Shown here: piece by piece, positions 1 to 9,250 of the stretch
Layout: each line of letters opens with the position of its first letter
Numbering within the stretch: position 1 is the first letter of the stretch
Assembly: GCF_004770265.1 (NCBI RefSeq)
Contig: NZ_RQGQ01000017.1
Location: 310,001 to 374,000, forward strand
Reading direction: 5' to 3'
From: Leptospira congkakensis
Lineage (GTDB): Bacteria > Spirochaetota > Leptospiria > Leptospirales > Leptospiraceae
Length of the DNA stretch: 64,000 nucleotides
The notes under the pieces: model-generated
Seen by the model: the letters and a program-made list of their open reading frames with translations, nothing else
The model's database searches: none
Told to the model about the DNA's origin: nothing
Program-made: the position numbers and the translations under genes

Positions 1-70
1 GTTTTTTGAACAAATCCACAGACTTTAAAAATTTTTGAATCGCCTGTCTTTCTAATTCTGTTCGTTTCAT
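1..70 (-). CDS. Partial CDS, 5' end only, runs off left edge
   Basis: The first 23 codons of a minus-strand gene are visible, starting at the ATG at 70. A GAGGGG ribosome-binding site sits only a few bases upstream. The gene lies 15 bp after the MATE stop codon on the same strand, so the two are probably cotranscribed. The visible peptide is charged and helical (begins MKRTELERQ) with no signal peptide. It is too short to assign to a family. Confidence 0.6.
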   Translation of the reverse strand, partial: MKRTELERQAIQKFLKSVDLFKK

Positions 71-85
71 TTTCCCCTCGTTCTA

Positions 86-1441
86 TTAAATTCGTATGTT
101 TACCCACTCCTTCTTACGAAATTTTCTGACAAAAAGCACTGCCATGAGTAAAATCCAAATAAAAAACGCAGACCAGATTCCAACTGTTCCCCAAGCTAGG
201 ACTATCCCGAGTAAATAAGCGAGTGGTAACATGATGATAAAGGATACGATGAGGTAAACAAACATCACATAGTACATCATCCCTGCACTACGAAGTGCCG
301 AACCAATCACCATATGATAAGCATCTCCCACTTGGACGAGAGCAACGATACAAAGTGCAGGGTAAGCTTCTTTGATGACCGCAGGAACATCCGTAAAGAG
401 ACCAATGAGCCAAGGGCCGGAAATGATAAAAAAGAGTCCCATACTTCCCATAACGATGGCCGAGAAGGTAGCAGAACGCATAGTTCCTTCATAAGCCAAT
501 CGCAATTTACCCTGGCCCATAGATTGACCAAGAATGGTAGTGGCAGCAATCCCAAAGGAAAAACCTGGCATAAAAGACAAACTAAGACATGTTAATACAA
601 CACTAGCAGAAGCAAGAGTTGTGGTACTAATCATACCGGCGATTTTATAAAATCCAGAGAAAGCAAAGTTAACAAGTGTTCCTTCTACCGCGGGTGCAAA
701 ACCAACCATACAAAGTTCTTTGAGGGTTTCAGCACTTGGTGCAAAAATTTTGTATTGAAAGAATTTGATTACATCTTTGCGGAAAAAATAAAACACTACA
801 ACTAGTAACGCAGGTATGGAGGACAAACTAGATGCGATGGCCGCTCCCTTCACTCCCCAAGCAGGAAAACCCCAGTTCCCAAAAATGAGTAACCAGTTAA
901 AAAAGATATTTGTGACCGCGGCTAAAATAGAAGAAATCATACCCACTTGTACAATTCCAATTCCATCAAAAAATCCACGTAAAGCAAATCCTACAAAGAA
1001 GAGAACGGTTCCCACAAACCGGTAAGATAAATACACTCCAGCGACTTCGATCACTTGTGGATCATCTCCGATCCAACCCATAAGGTTGGGAGCGTAGATA
1101 AATCCGAAATAGGATAGTAATGCTCCTAAAACAAAGGATAAATATACTGAATTGACTAGAGTGATTCCGACACCTTTGTCATTTTTTTCGCCAAATCTAC
1201 GTGCTACGATGATTTGTACTGCCATGGATCCACCCATAAGAAAGGCAAAAATGGAAAAATAAACCATTCCACCAAATCCAACAGCGGCGAGAGGAACTTC
1301 TCCTAGTTTTCCAACCATAGCAGTATCAGCTACCATGATGGCAGTATAACTGATCATTCCAAAAAAAACAGGGATTGCTAATCCAAGAATTTTCTGATTC
1401 AATCGAGTTGGCTTCAAGATGCGTCTAATTTTGTGAAGCAT
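86..1441 (-). CDS. MATE family multidrug/sodium antiporter
   Basis: This is an inner-membrane exporter of the MATE (NorM/DinF-like) family, which moves drugs or metabolites out in exchange for Na+ or H+. I start it at the internal ATG (MLHKIRR), giving 451 aa, the usual MATE length. The open frame continues 83 codons upstream, but that part is hydrophilic, lacks a ribosome-binding site and would overlap the divergent deaminase gene. About twelve hydrophobic helices are visible. The first, with MVADTAMVGKLG, carries the characteristic helix-1 pattern, and the two halves resemble each other as expected. Only 17 bp separate this start from the divergent start at 1459, so the two promoters must lie inside each other's genes or overlap. 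Substrate unknown. Confidence 0.85.
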   Translation of the reverse strand: MLHKIRRILKPTRLNQKILGLAIPVFFGMISYTAIMVADTAMVGKLGEVPLAAVGFGGMVYFSIFAFLMGGSMAVQIIVARRFGEKNDKGVGITLVNSVYLSFVLGALLSYFGFIYAPNLMGWIGDDPQVIEVAGVYLSYRFVGTVLFFVGFALRGFFDGIGIVQVGMISSILAAVTNIFFNWLLIFGNWGFPAWGVKGAAIASSLSSIPALLVVVFYFFRKDVIKFFQYKIFAPSAETLKELCMVGFAPAVEGTLVNFAFSGFYKIAGMISTTTLASASVVLTCLSLSFMPGFSFGIAATTILGQSMGQGKLRLAYEGTMRSATFSAIVMGSMGLFFIISGPWLIGLFTDVPAVIKEAYPALCIVALVQVGDAYHMVIGSALRSAGMMYYVMFVYLIVSFIIMLPLAYLLGIVLAWGTVGIWSAFFIWILLMAVLFVRKFRKKEWVNIRI

Positions 1442-1458
1442 AGTTTTGTCATTCTTAT

Positions 1459-2769
1459 ATGTATTGCGATCTACACAACCACCTTTATGGATGTTTACCC
1501 CCCGAAACACTGTTTCGCATCGGCAAAAATAACCCAGAACCAAGATGGCACTTATATCTGGATTCTTATGAAAAAGCTTATGGTGTAAAAATTCGACCTT
1601 CGACTTTTTTTGAAGATTATGCTGACCTGAAAGATTTTTCCAAACTCTATCACTTTCGAGAAAAGGCTCCTTTTTTACATTTCCAAGCAAAGTTTAACCT
1701 TATCATCGCCTTAGTAAAGTTTGATGAAAAGGAAATAACAGAAGTCACTCATGATGTAGTCCTTTCTAATAGTTTGGAAGATATCAGTTATGCAGAATAT
1801 CGTTTGATGTTTGGAAAAGAAGAACCCAAAGAAATATTTTATAGTAAACTTATGGCTTGTTTGGAAGGGCTTTCTAAAGGAGAAAACTCTGCCAAAAAGG
1901 AAGGCAAAAGCATCCAATCAAAACTAGTCATGTCCTTACATAGAGATTTAAATTATGAAAGGCATTATGATTGGATGAAAAATTGGATGGAAAAAGATTC
2001 AGTCATTCGAAATGGACTTGTCGGAATCGATTTTTGTCATATAGAAGAAGGCCATCCTCCCAAAGATAAAAAATCTTTTTTCCAATCCGTAATCAATGAT
2101 AACAAAGCAGAACCAAACACTGCATTGTCGATTCTCTACCATGTAGGAGAAAGTTTTCGAGACAAAACTCCCTTCTCAGCTGCACGTTGGGTTTTAGAAT
2201 CAGCACTAAACGGCGCCCATAGACTGGGACATGCTTTGGCACTCGGAATTGATTCAGATTATTTTTTAGGGGATGAAAGAACAGAACTTGTATCGGAAGC
2301 CAAAGACCAAATCGAGTGTGAACTGGAATCTTATGATGAAATCACAAGTTACGGTGCATTTTACCCCAAAGAAGAACTCGAACTCAAACGAAAGGAACTG
2401 AAAACAAAATCAGATTCAGAACTACTAACCATTCCTTTTGATGAAACCCAGTCCCAATACTTTCACACATTTCAAAACTATGTTATGTCTACTATTGCAA
2501 AAACAGATGCTGTGATTGAATGTTGCCCTTCTTCCAATTTGTATATTGGAATGTTGGAATCACATATTGATCATCCCATCACAAGATTTTTGCAAAATGA
2601 TATCAAACTCACCATAGGTTCCGATGACCCTGGTTTATTTGGAACAACTATGTCCGAAGAGTATGGACATGCCCATACAGCGGGACTGTCCGAAAAAGAT
2701 TTAGAATCCATTCGAGAAAACTCATTTTCCTACCGTTCTACCAAACTTTCCGGTCGTGAATTGGATTGA
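1459..2769 (+). CDS. Adenosine deaminase-like amidohydrolase
   Basis: The 436-aa protein belongs to the adenosine/AMP deaminase branch of the amidohydrolase superfamily (zinc TIM barrel). Visible motifs in order: DLHNHLYG at the N-terminus (the HxH metal ligands), a central YHVGE (the third His region), HRLGHALALG (catalytic His), CCPSSN (the CPxSN strand), and IGSDDPG (the metal-binding Asp pair). At about 90 residues longer than classical adenosine deaminases, with an acidic insertion before the CPSSN strand, it may act on another purine or an aminated metabolite. Cytoplasmic; no signal peptide. It starts 17 bp from the divergent MATE gene, so coregulation is possible. No clear ribosome-binding site precedes the ATG. 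Confidence 0.75.
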   Translation: MYCDLHNHLYGCLPPETLFRIGKNNPEPRWHLYLDSYEKAYGVKIRPSTFFEDYADLKDFSKLYHFREKAPFLHFQAKFNLIIALVKFDEKEITEVTHDVVLSNSLEDISYAEYRLMFGKEEPKEIFYSKLMACLEGLSKGENSAKKEGKSIQSKLVMSLHRDLNYERHYDWMKNWMEKDSVIRNGLVGIDFCHIEEGHPPKDKKSFFQSVINDNKAEPNTALSILYHVGESFRDKTPFSAARWVLESALNGAHRLGHALALGIDSDYFLGDERTELVSEAKDQIECELESYDEITSYGAFYPKEELELKRKELKTKSDSELLTIPFDETQSQYFHTFQNYVMSTIAKTDAVIECCPSSNLYIGMLESHIDHPITRFLQNDIKLTIGSDDPGLFGTTMSEEYGHAHTAGLSEKDLESIRENSFSYRSTKLSGRELD

Positions 2770-2799
2770 CCCTGACACGGATTAGGTAAACTGGAATGT

Positions 2800-3492
2800 A
2801 TGCGGATTTTTTCCCAAATATTTGTGCCTATGATTGTGATCCCTCTGGCGATGGGACCTCTTCTCGGACAAACCAAAGAGGGATTTTATGACACAAATAA
2901 TTATGACTTAAGAAATCTTCCTAAGTCCGATCCAGAATCCAATGTTTTGCAAGATGTCACACTTCCTCCGAAGTTTGAAACCCCCATTCTTGCGACTCCG
3001 AAAAATGCAAAAACCCAATACAGTGGAATCGAATCCATTCCTGGTGCTGGAGCTATGCTCAATTCCAGAACTACATCCAACTCGAGTCAAAACGCAGCCA
3101 ATCCTTATAGTTTGACCAGTTCCCAAAATTTACCAATCAACCCACTCACTGGGGAAATCAACGAACAAGCTCTGCAAAACCAATTACAAAAAAGTAGAAT
3201 CAAACAAGAGTTAAAGAAAAAACAAAAAGAAGAGTTTGATGAAGACTCCGTTTACGAAGAAACAAAGTTTCGTAGAGCGTATATTATTTTCTTCTTAACC
3301 TTACCGTTTGCTCTTATTGTTTCTGCTGGAGGTGTGGCACTACTTGCACCAACCTTACAAAAATCGGCCTTAGCCAGTGGAATTCTCATTACTGGTACGA
3401 CCGGTTTATCTGGAACCAATGCGTATTTGGACAGACAACGAATCGAAGAACACCGCGAAAAGAAAAAACAACTGGCTGAAGTTTTCCCTTGA
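2800..3492 (+). CDS. Hypothetical membrane-anchored protein
   Basis: A 230-aa protein of unrecognised family. It opens with a signal-like hydrophobic stretch ending near LLGQT. A long, low-complexity Ser/Asn/Pro/Gln-rich region follows, then a short charged coiled-coil-like segment rich in KKKQKEE. Two closely spaced hydrophobic helices (about residues 160-205) come near the end, followed by a charged tail. Its stop overlaps the TTG start of the KtrB-like gene in a TTGA arrangement, so the two are translationally coupled. It may be an accessory or assembly protein for the potassium transporter; this is inferred from context only. Confidence 0.6.
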   Translation: MRIFSQIFVPMIVIPLAMGPLLGQTKEGFYDTNNYDLRNLPKSDPESNVLQDVTLPPKFETPILATPKNAKTQYSGIESIPGAGAMLNSRTTSNSSQNAANPYSLTSSQNLPINPLTGEINEQALQNQLQKSRIKQELKKKQKEEFDEDSVYEETKFRRAYIIFFLTLPFALIVSAGGVALLAPTLQKSALASGILITGTTGLSGTNAYLDRQRIEEHREKKKQLAEVFP

Positions 3493-5306
3493 AGTTCAAA
3501 CGATTCTTCGTTTTTCTCAACCGTTTATACCTTTATTTACAAGTCCAAAGATTCGAAATTCGAAATTTTTATATAGAACACCTTCGTTTGTTTGGAAGGG
3601 CTTTGTATATTTTATTTGGATTTTTATCTGTGACCATTTTGGTTTTAGATTTTGGATTTTATTATCCCGAAAGTTGGAAAGAATACGTTACACTCTCTAT
3701 TCGAACCTTGGTATCGTTTTTTATTTTTTATGAATCGATCCACTTAATATTTACAAACAAACGATGGAGAGAATATGTTTCTCTTCATAAAATAGAACTA
3801 ATCATCTTACTTATGTTAGGATTAGAATTCATATATGAAAAAAATATAGTTTCTGTTCTTAAATCTTATCATATATCTGGAGATGATACCACACTCATTT
3901 TTTTATCAGCCAACCAAGTTCTGTTTTTGTTTTCTAATTTGGCTCATTTCTTTCGACTTTCCAGAAAAAATGATTCTAAAAAACTAAACCCTTCCATTGT
4001 ATTTGTATCTTCTTTTGCCTTTATCATTCTACTTGGTGTTTGTTTTTTACATTTCCCAAAATCTACAGATGGAACCGTAAAATCCATTGATATCATATTC
4101 ACAACAATCAGCGCCACTTGTGTGACAGGACTTTCTACCGTTAACTTAGGAACTCAGTTCACACTGTCCGGTCAACTTGTTGTATTACTTCTGATCCAAG
4201 TGGGTGGACTTGGACTTATGACCTTAACCAGTTTTTTTTCCATCTTTCTCGCTGGAAAAGTTTCTGTGAGTGATACAATGATGATCAAAGATCTTCTTTC
4301 TGAAGAAACAATGGGTCGCGCCAAAGAAATTTTAAAACAAATTACCATCCAAACTCTTGTCATTGAATCGATTGGAGCTATTTTATTATTTTATAGTTTT
4401 CCTTCTAACTATCCCATAGCTTTGTCCGAAAAAATTTATTATTCCGTCTTTCATTCTATTTCAGCCTTTTGTAATGCTGGCTTTAGTTTGTTACCGAGTG
4501 GACTGGCGACAGAAGCCTTCAAACATTCCGAAGGATTTTTATCTGTAATTATGTTTCTCATTGTTCTAGGGGGACTTGGATTTCCTGTTTTGTTTCAAAT
4601 TCGAACGAGACTTTCCAATCCCTTTGATTATAAGTTTCGATGGTCTGTCACATCCAAACTTGTATTTTGGACTACCGGTTCTCTTTTGTTATTTGGTTGG
4701 GTTTCCTATTATTTTTTAGAGTTAAACTTAAGTTTAAGAGGACTCACCACTACAGAACAAATTTTTCATTCTTTGTTTTATTCGGTAACCACAAGGACGG
4801 CTGGGTTTAATACATTAGAGTTAAGTCAAATGGGATTTCCCATTACCTTTATTTCCTTCTTTTTGATGTGGGTGGGTGCCTCGCCCGTTTCCACAGGAGG
4901 TGGAATCAAAACCACAACCTTTGCCATCTCTTTATTAAATATTACCAATCAAATACGCGGAAAAGATAGAATGGAGATAGACCATCGAACGATTGCTAAT
5001 TCATCCATTGCAAGAGCCAGTGCAACTATCGTTCTTTCTTTATTTGTGATTTTTATAGCCATCTTTTGTTTGTTATTAACAGAGAATGCTAATTTTATCG
5101 ATTTATGTTATGAAGTGGTGTCTGCTTTCGGGACTGTTGGTTTGACCCGTGATCTCACTCCTCATTTAAGTGATTATGGAAAAATCATCATTTGTACTGT
5201 AATGTTTGTAGGAAGAGTCGGAATTTTGACCTTACTTGTTGCCCTCTCTAAAAAAGTAGATCGTATCTCGTATGAATATCCGAAAGAATATGTGGTTGTA
5301 GGTTGA
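3489..5306 (+). CDS. ktrB: KtrB/TrkH-type potassium channel subunit with N-terminal extension
   Basis: The membrane-spanning subunit of a Ktr/Trk potassium uptake system. Four pore-loop repeats with the selectivity-filter glycines are visible: ATCVTGLST, AFCNAGFS, TRTAGFNT and AFGTVGLT. At 605 aa it is longer than the usual KtrB (about 450). The extra ~170 N-terminal residues contain about four predicted membrane helices before the first pore repeat. The start is TTG, overlapping the previous stop by 4 bp. The KtrA-like regulatory subunit follows after 7 bp, making a standard channel-plus-RCK pair. The function is well supported; Ktr rather than Trk is chosen because the partner has a single RCK module. 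Confidence 0.9.
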   Translation: MKFKRFFVFLNRLYLYLQVQRFEIRNFYIEHLRLFGRALYILFGFLSVTILVLDFGFYYPESWKEYVTLSIRTLVSFFIFYESIHLIFTNKRWREYVSLHKIELIILLMLGLEFIYEKNIVSVLKSYHISGDDTTLIFLSANQVLFLFSNLAHFFRLSRKNDSKKLNPSIVFVSSFAFIILLGVCFLHFPKSTDGTVKSIDIIFTTISATCVTGLSTVNLGTQFTLSGQLVVLLLIQVGGLGLMTLTSFFSIFLAGKVSVSDTMMIKDLLSEETMGRAKEILKQITIQTLVIESIGAILLFYSFPSNYPIALSEKIYYSVFHSISAFCNAGFSLLPSGLATEAFKHSEGFLSVIMFLIVLGGLGFPVLFQIRTRLSNPFDYKFRWSVTSKLVFWTTGSLLLFGWVSYYFLELNLSLRGLTTTEQIFHSLFYSVTTRTAGFNTLELSQMGFPITFISFFLMWVGASPVSTGGGIKTTTFAISLLNITNQIRGKDRMEIDHRTIANSSIARASATIVLSLFVIFIAIFCLLLTENANFIDLCYEVVSAFGTVGLTRDLTPHLSDYGKIIICTVMFVGRVGILTLLVALSKKVDRISYEYPKEYVVVG

Positions 5307-5313
5307 ATTTTGT

Positions 5314-6009
5314 ATGCAAAGAAAAAAAATAGCAGTCATCGGAATTGGAAGTTTTGGGAATTTATTTGTTCGATATCTTTTTGATGATGGGCATGAAGTC
5401 ATTGCCATTGATAAAGATCCAATGGTCATTGATTCCATAAAAGATTATGTAACCATTGCTGTCACCCTGGATGCTACCGATGAACATGCATTACGATCAC
5501 AAGGCATTGCTGACGTGGATTACGCGGTCATCGCTCTTGCCGATGATTTTGAAACTTCTATCATCTGTGCCGATAGTTTAAAAAAATGTGGTGTCAAAAA
5601 TATTTACGCACGTTACCAAACTCCATTACAAATGAAGGTTTTGGAACTTCTTGGAATCAAAGACCTTTTTAATCCAGAAGAAAGAGCGGCAAGAAGTATG
5701 GCAGAAACATTTTCCTTTTCGGGAATGCGTTCTAGTTTTTTACTTTCTGATGAATACAGTGTAGTAGAAGTTACGGTTCCGAAACGTTATATCAACAAAA
5801 CCATTGCAGACGCTGACCTACGTCATAAATACAATATCAATGTCATCACCATCAAACGCCCCACGATCAATAAAGAAGCCAAACGAGTATCCGATTCCAA
5901 AAGCGAAAAAATCTTAGGAATTCCACATGGAAACACAGTTCTCAAAGAAGACGATATCATTGTTCTTTTTGGGTCACAAACAGATCTGGCTCGTTTTTTG
6001 GAAACATAA
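5314..6009 (+). CDS. ktrA: KtrA-like RCK regulatory subunit of potassium uptake
   Basis: A cytoplasmic 231-aa regulator that gates the KtrB-like channel. The N-terminal Rossmann (TrkA_N/RCK) domain shows VIGIGSFG, the dinucleotide/ATP-binding loop, followed by an acidic strand end (AIDKD). A C-terminal TrkA_C-type domain covers about residues 145-231. The length matches single-module KtrA rather than the double-length TrkA. It lies 7 bp downstream of the channel gene and 3 bp before the BtuF-like gene, so all are probably cotranscribed. Confidence 0.9.
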   Translation: MQRKKIAVIGIGSFGNLFVRYLFDDGHEVIAIDKDPMVIDSIKDYVTIAVTLDATDEHALRSQGIADVDYAVIALADDFETSIICADSLKKCGVKNIYARYQTPLQMKVLELLGIKDLFNPEERAARSMAETFSFSGMRSSFLLSDEYSVVEVTVPKRYINKTIADADLRHKYNINVITIKRPTINKEAKRVSDSKSEKILGIPHGNTVLKEDDIIVLFGSQTDLARFLET

Positions 6010-6012
6010 ACT

Positions 6013-6789
6013 ATGGGTCCAGAAAGAATCATTTGTTTGACTGAAGAACCTACAGAGATGTTGTATCTGTTAGGTGAAGAAAAACGAATCGTCGGAATCT
6101 CTGTTTATACGGAACGACCTCCAAGGGCAAAGGAAGAAAAAACAAAAGTTTCTGCTTTTATCAGTGGAAATCTGAAAAAAATTACAGCTCTCGAACCAGA
6201 CCTAGTTATTGGTTTTTCTGATATCCAATCCCAACTTGCCAAAGACCTCGTTGAACGAGGATTAAATGTTCTAATCTTCAACCAAAGATCCATTTCTGAA
6301 ATATTGTCCAATATGCAAATGTTAGGAAACCTTGTGGGCCAAGCCGAAAAGGCAAAATCTCTCATCGAAGAATGGCAAAACCAGATCCTTTCCTGGAAAC
6401 AGGAGAATGAAAAAAAAATAAACAAACCCAAAGTTTTCTTTCAGGAATGGGATGAACCCATCATCACCGGAATCCAATGGGTGAGTGAAGCAATCGAACT
6501 TGCTGGTGGAGTAGACTCTTTTTCCCATCTAAAGGACAGAAAACTAGCCAAAGACCGGATCATCACGGCCGAAGACGTAAAAGAAGCCAACCCAGATGTT
6601 TACGTGGGTTCTTGGTGTGGGAAAGCAATGGACTGGGACTGGGTGCGAAACAAACCCGAATGGCAATCCACAGGTTTTATCAAATCCAACAAAATATTTG
6701 AAATGGATCCAAGTATTATATTACAACCTGGCCCTGCTTTGTTTCTGGAAGGAATTCCCAAACTAAAAGAGATCTTTTCCTCATTCTAA
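6013..6789 (+). CDS. BtuF-like periplasmic-binding-fold protein without signal peptide
   Basis: A 258-aa protein with the class III substrate-binding fold of BtuF and siderophore-binding proteins. Visible features are an N-terminal RIICLTEEPTEML strand-turn, ALEPDLVIGF, a long linker helix, and a C-terminal lobe with AEDVKEANPDVYVGSW. Relatives in many bacteria are annotated as cobalamin-binding proteins. There is no signal peptide or lipobox: the mature domain starts at residue 1, so the protein appears cytoplasmic. No permease or ATPase lies nearby. It sits 3 bp after ktrA and seems to be the last gene of that run. A role in cobalamin or metal handling is inferred from fold only. Confidence 0.6.
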   Translation: MGPERIICLTEEPTEMLYLLGEEKRIVGISVYTERPPRAKEEKTKVSAFISGNLKKITALEPDLVIGFSDIQSQLAKDLVERGLNVLIFNQRSISEILSNMQMLGNLVGQAEKAKSLIEEWQNQILSWKQENEKKINKPKVFFQEWDEPIITGIQWVSEAIELAGGVDSFSHLKDRKLAKDRIITAEDVKEANPDVYVGSWCGKAMDWDWVRNKPEWQSTGFIKSNKIFEMDPSIILQPGPALFLEGIPKLKEIFSSF

Positions 6790-6874
6790 TTTCCCTCTTT
6801 GTCATTTCTCTGTAATCTATTTGTAACAAGGATATTCTAGATTTGAAACATATCAATTAGATATGGAGACATTC

Positions 6875-7714
6875 ATGAAATTTTCATGTAACCAGACAAA
6901 AGCGAAAGTCACTTTGTCTTTTGTGATCGCCCTCATCACAATCTTTACTATTGCAGGAAAACTCGAAGCACAAACAGCACCTGCTGCACCAACAACTGAA
7001 TCTACACAAACAGCGGAAACTCCAACTGATACCGCTGCTCCCGTAGCAGAAGCTGCTGAAGAAACACCAAAACAAGAATCCGAAATTGGACTCGTAAGTT
7101 TGTTTTTGGTTGGTGGATGGTCTATGTGGCCACTCCTACTTTCTTCCATCGTTGCATTTGGTGTGATTCTAGAAAGAAGCTACTTTTTCTTCACAGCAAA
7201 ACTTCTTCGAAAAGGTTACAACCAAGACCTACAAGATGCCATCGATGCATCAGGTCTGAATGGCGTTACAGAATTCTTAAAAGCAAACGAAGGCCAAAAA
7301 ATTACTACAGTCTTAAAGAATGGTATGGAAGTTTCTCAAAACGATCCTGAGATTTTTGCATCTGGAATTGAAAGAGAAGCTGGTGAAGTTATGACACTTC
7401 TCGAAAAAGGTCTCACAGTTCTTTCTGCTGTTTCTACCATTGCACCACTCGTTGGATTCCTCGGAACTGTATCCGGTATGATCAACGCCTTTGATGCGAT
7501 TGCAAATGCTGACCAAGTCAACGCGAAAGTGGTTGCTGGTGGTATTAAAGAAGCGTTAATCACAACTGCTGCTGGTCTTATCGTTGCGATTCCTGCAATG
7601 ACATTCTACCAATACTTACAAGGTCGAGTTGCTTTCTTTACTTCTGAAGTAGAAGAAGCTGCAAACAAAATCTACAAAGAATATTTAAAACTCAAAGCCG
7701 GTCACAAAGCGTAA
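6875..7714 (+). CDS. exbB: ExbB/TolQ-type proton channel (TonB energising complex)
   Basis: An inner-membrane MotA/TolQ/ExbB family protein that, with ExbD, uses the proton gradient to energise TonB. I place the start at the second ATG (6875) because GGAG lies 6 nt before it and overlaps the earlier ATG at 6863. The product is 279 aa: a cleavable-looking signal segment (ends KLEAQ), an Ala/Thr/Pro-rich periplasmic linker, a first helix ([18 protein letters not shown]), then the conserved pair [14 protein letters not shown] and [20 protein letters not shown]. It is first of a four-gene operon. The N-terminal signal plus linker is a known variant of ExbB in spirochaetes and Bacteroidetes. Confidence 0.9.
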   Translation: MKFSCNQTKAKVTLSFVIALITIFTIAGKLEAQTAPAAPTTESTQTAETPTDTAAPVAEAAEETPKQESEIGLVSLFLVGGWSMWPLLLSSIVAFGVILERSYFFFTAKLLRKGYNQDLQDAIDASGLNGVTEFLKANEGQKITTVLKNGMEVSQNDPEIFASGIEREAGEVMTLLEKGLTVLSAVSTIAPLVGFLGTVSGMINAFDAIANADQVNAKVVAGGIKEALITTAAGLIVAIPAMTFYQYLQGRVAFFTSEVEEAANKIYKEYLKLKAGHKA

Positions 7715-7734
7715 ACTACGGAAAGTAACTAACC

Positions 7735-8154
7735 ATGATTAAGTTAAAGAAAAAACAAGAACTAGAAGAAATATCGGCAGCATCTATGTCGGATATTGCC
7801 TTTCTACTCTTGGTATTTTTTATGGTGACTGCTGTATTCTTTGTAAAGGAAGGACTTAACATTTCCCTTCCTCGCAAACAATCCGAACCTCAGCCTTTTT
7901 TACGTAAGAATGTATATGAGATTTTGGTAACACAAGATCGATATAAAATGCGTAATACGGCATTCGGAACCAAAGAATATTCTAGTTTAAAAGAATTTCG
8001 TGATGACCTAAATCAAATGGAAATCCCGGATCTTAAAAACAAACTAGCACTCATTGTTACAACCGGTGATACCAAATATGCAAAGATGTTGGATGCCTTA
8101 TCCGCAGTCCAATTACGTGGATTTGAAAAAATCTCAGTGAGAAAGAAGAAATAA
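7735..8154 (+). CDS. exbD: ExbD/TolR family protein 1
   Basis: A 139-aa partner of ExbB with one membrane helix. The N-terminus shows the typical [18 protein letters not shown], in which the Asp is the proton-carrying residue. A periplasmic domain follows, ending [11 protein letters not shown]. It lies 20 bp after exbB and 1 bp before a second exbD, so the complex probably contains two different ExbD chains. Confidence 0.9.
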   Translation: MIKLKKKQELEEISAASMSDIAFLLLVFFMVTAVFFVKEGLNISLPRKQSEPQPFLRKNVYEILVTQDRYKMRNTAFGTKEYSSLKEFRDDLNQMEIPDLKNKLALIVTTGDTKYAKMLDALSAVQLRGFEKISVRKKK

Positions 8155-8155
8155 T

Positions 8156-8578
8156 ATGTTACGAAGAAAGAGAGTCGCACCTTCAGTTCCCGTAAGTTCG
8201 ATGGCAGACATTGCCTTCTTACTCCTCGTGTTCTTTATGGTAACCTCCGTATTGGATTCGGATCCAGACCTTCCCATCAATCTACCAGATGTTCCTGGTG
8301 GAGAACAGTTAAACAAAAAGATTGCCAATCTTTATCTAACTGCTGATGAAAAGAGGACTGTCTATTTCAACTCTGTGAAGATGGAACTAAATGAAGCCAT
8401 GAGTGAGATTCGTGCAAAACTTTCTACCACACCGGACTTGAAAGTTTTGATCCATGCGGATCAAGATTTAACTTATGAAGAGTTAGATAGTGTGTTCGAA
8501 ACCCTCAGAGAAATTGGGGCCTTAAAGGTTTCCCTTGTCACCAAGACCACCCAAGGTGGCGGATTACAAGGGAAGTAA
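8156..8578 (+). CDS. exbD: ExbD/TolR family protein 2
   Basis: A second 140-aa ExbD, clearly paralogous to the preceding one in its membrane helix ([17 protein letters not shown], with the conserved Asp) but divergent in the periplasmic part. The start is one base after the previous stop and its own stop nearly touches the tonB GTG start. Tandem exbD genes are common where the complex is a hetero-oligomer. Confidence 0.9.
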   Translation: MLRRKRVAPSVPVSSMADIAFLLLVFFMVTSVLDSDPDLPINLPDVPGGEQLNKKIANLYLTADEKRTVYFNSVKMELNEAMSEIRAKLSTTPDLKVLIHADQDLTYEELDSVFETLREIGALKVSLVTKTTQGGGLQGK

Positions 8579-8579
8579 C

Positions 8580-9176
8580 GTGAACGAAACAGTTGTTACA
8601 CACAAAAGATCCAAACGAGAAAGGATCCATCGTTTCATTGACAGGTATCGGATTGAAACTGGTCTTGCGATTTCAGCGTTCCTTCAAGCCATCATCATTC
8701 TTTTTTGGTTCACTCCTCATTTGGATACAGATAGTTTGGATAGTCTTGTGGAAGAAGTTGCTTTCATCGACAACGTTCAAATCCAAGAGCCATCTACAGA
8801 TTCCAAACCAACTGATGGAGACTTTGATCTTACCGACAAAGAAAAAGAAGATAAAAAAGAAGATCCTCGTATCGCTGGAGCTTCTGATCCTATTGTTTCT
8901 GGCGCAACATCCCCAGTAGACTTATCTCCTAACGTTCGACCTGAATATACCTCTGATGCAAAAGCTCTAGGTGTAACAGGAACTATGACTTTAGAAGTCA
9001 TCATTGGAAACACCGGCGAAGTTTTACGAGTTAGATCCGTAGGAAAGCAGTTAGGTGGTGGTCTCGAAGAAGAAGCTGTCAAAGTTTACCGCAGAAAACG
9101 GTTTTCACCCTCTATCTTAGAAGGAAAAGCCATCACGGTAAAAGTTCTCGTTCCCATTCGATTCACTTTGAATTAA
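8580..9176 (+). CDS. tonB: TonB-family energy transducer
   Basis: A 198-aa protein starting at GTG 8580, one base after the upstream stop codon and preceded by GGGAAG. The frame is open 15 codons further up, but that would overlap exbD. It has one N-terminal signal-anchor (about residues 25-45, IETGLAISAFLQAIIILFW), an acidic, charged periplasmic linker (DKEKEDKKED) in place of the usual Pro-rich one, and a C-terminal TonB domain with the ending RRKRFSPSILEGKA...VPIRF. It couples ExbBD to outer-membrane receptors; none is encoded in this window. Confidence 0.88.
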   Translation: MNETVVTHKRSKRERIHRFIDRYRIETGLAISAFLQAIIILFWFTPHLDTDSLDSLVEEVAFIDNVQIQEPSTDSKPTDGDFDLTDKEKEDKKEDPRIAGASDPIVSGATSPVDLSPNVRPEYTSDAKALGVTGTMTLEVIIGNTGEVLRVRSVGKQLGGGLEEEAVKVYRRKRFSPSILEGKAITVKVLVPIRFTLN

Positions 9177-9182
9177 TTAATT

Positions 9183-9215
9183 ACCGCTGCTATCAATCAT
9201 AGTAGTGGTTACACT
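9183..9215 (+). terminator. Hairpin terminator after the exb-tonB operon
   Basis: Arms 9183-9193 (ACCGCTGCTAT) and 9199-9209 (ATAGTAGTGGT) pair over 11 bp as RNA, with two G-U pairs and a 5-nt loop. A short TTTT follows at 9214. It lies 6 bp beyond the tonB stop. Confidence 0.55.
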
Positions 9216-9250
9216 TTTCCGTATTCAAATAAAACTTTTAAATATTTGTT

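Noticed and set aside
1442..1690. N-terminal extension of the MATE gene
   Set aside because: The 83 extra codons are hydrophilic, without a ribosome-binding site, and overlap the start of the well-supported deaminase gene.
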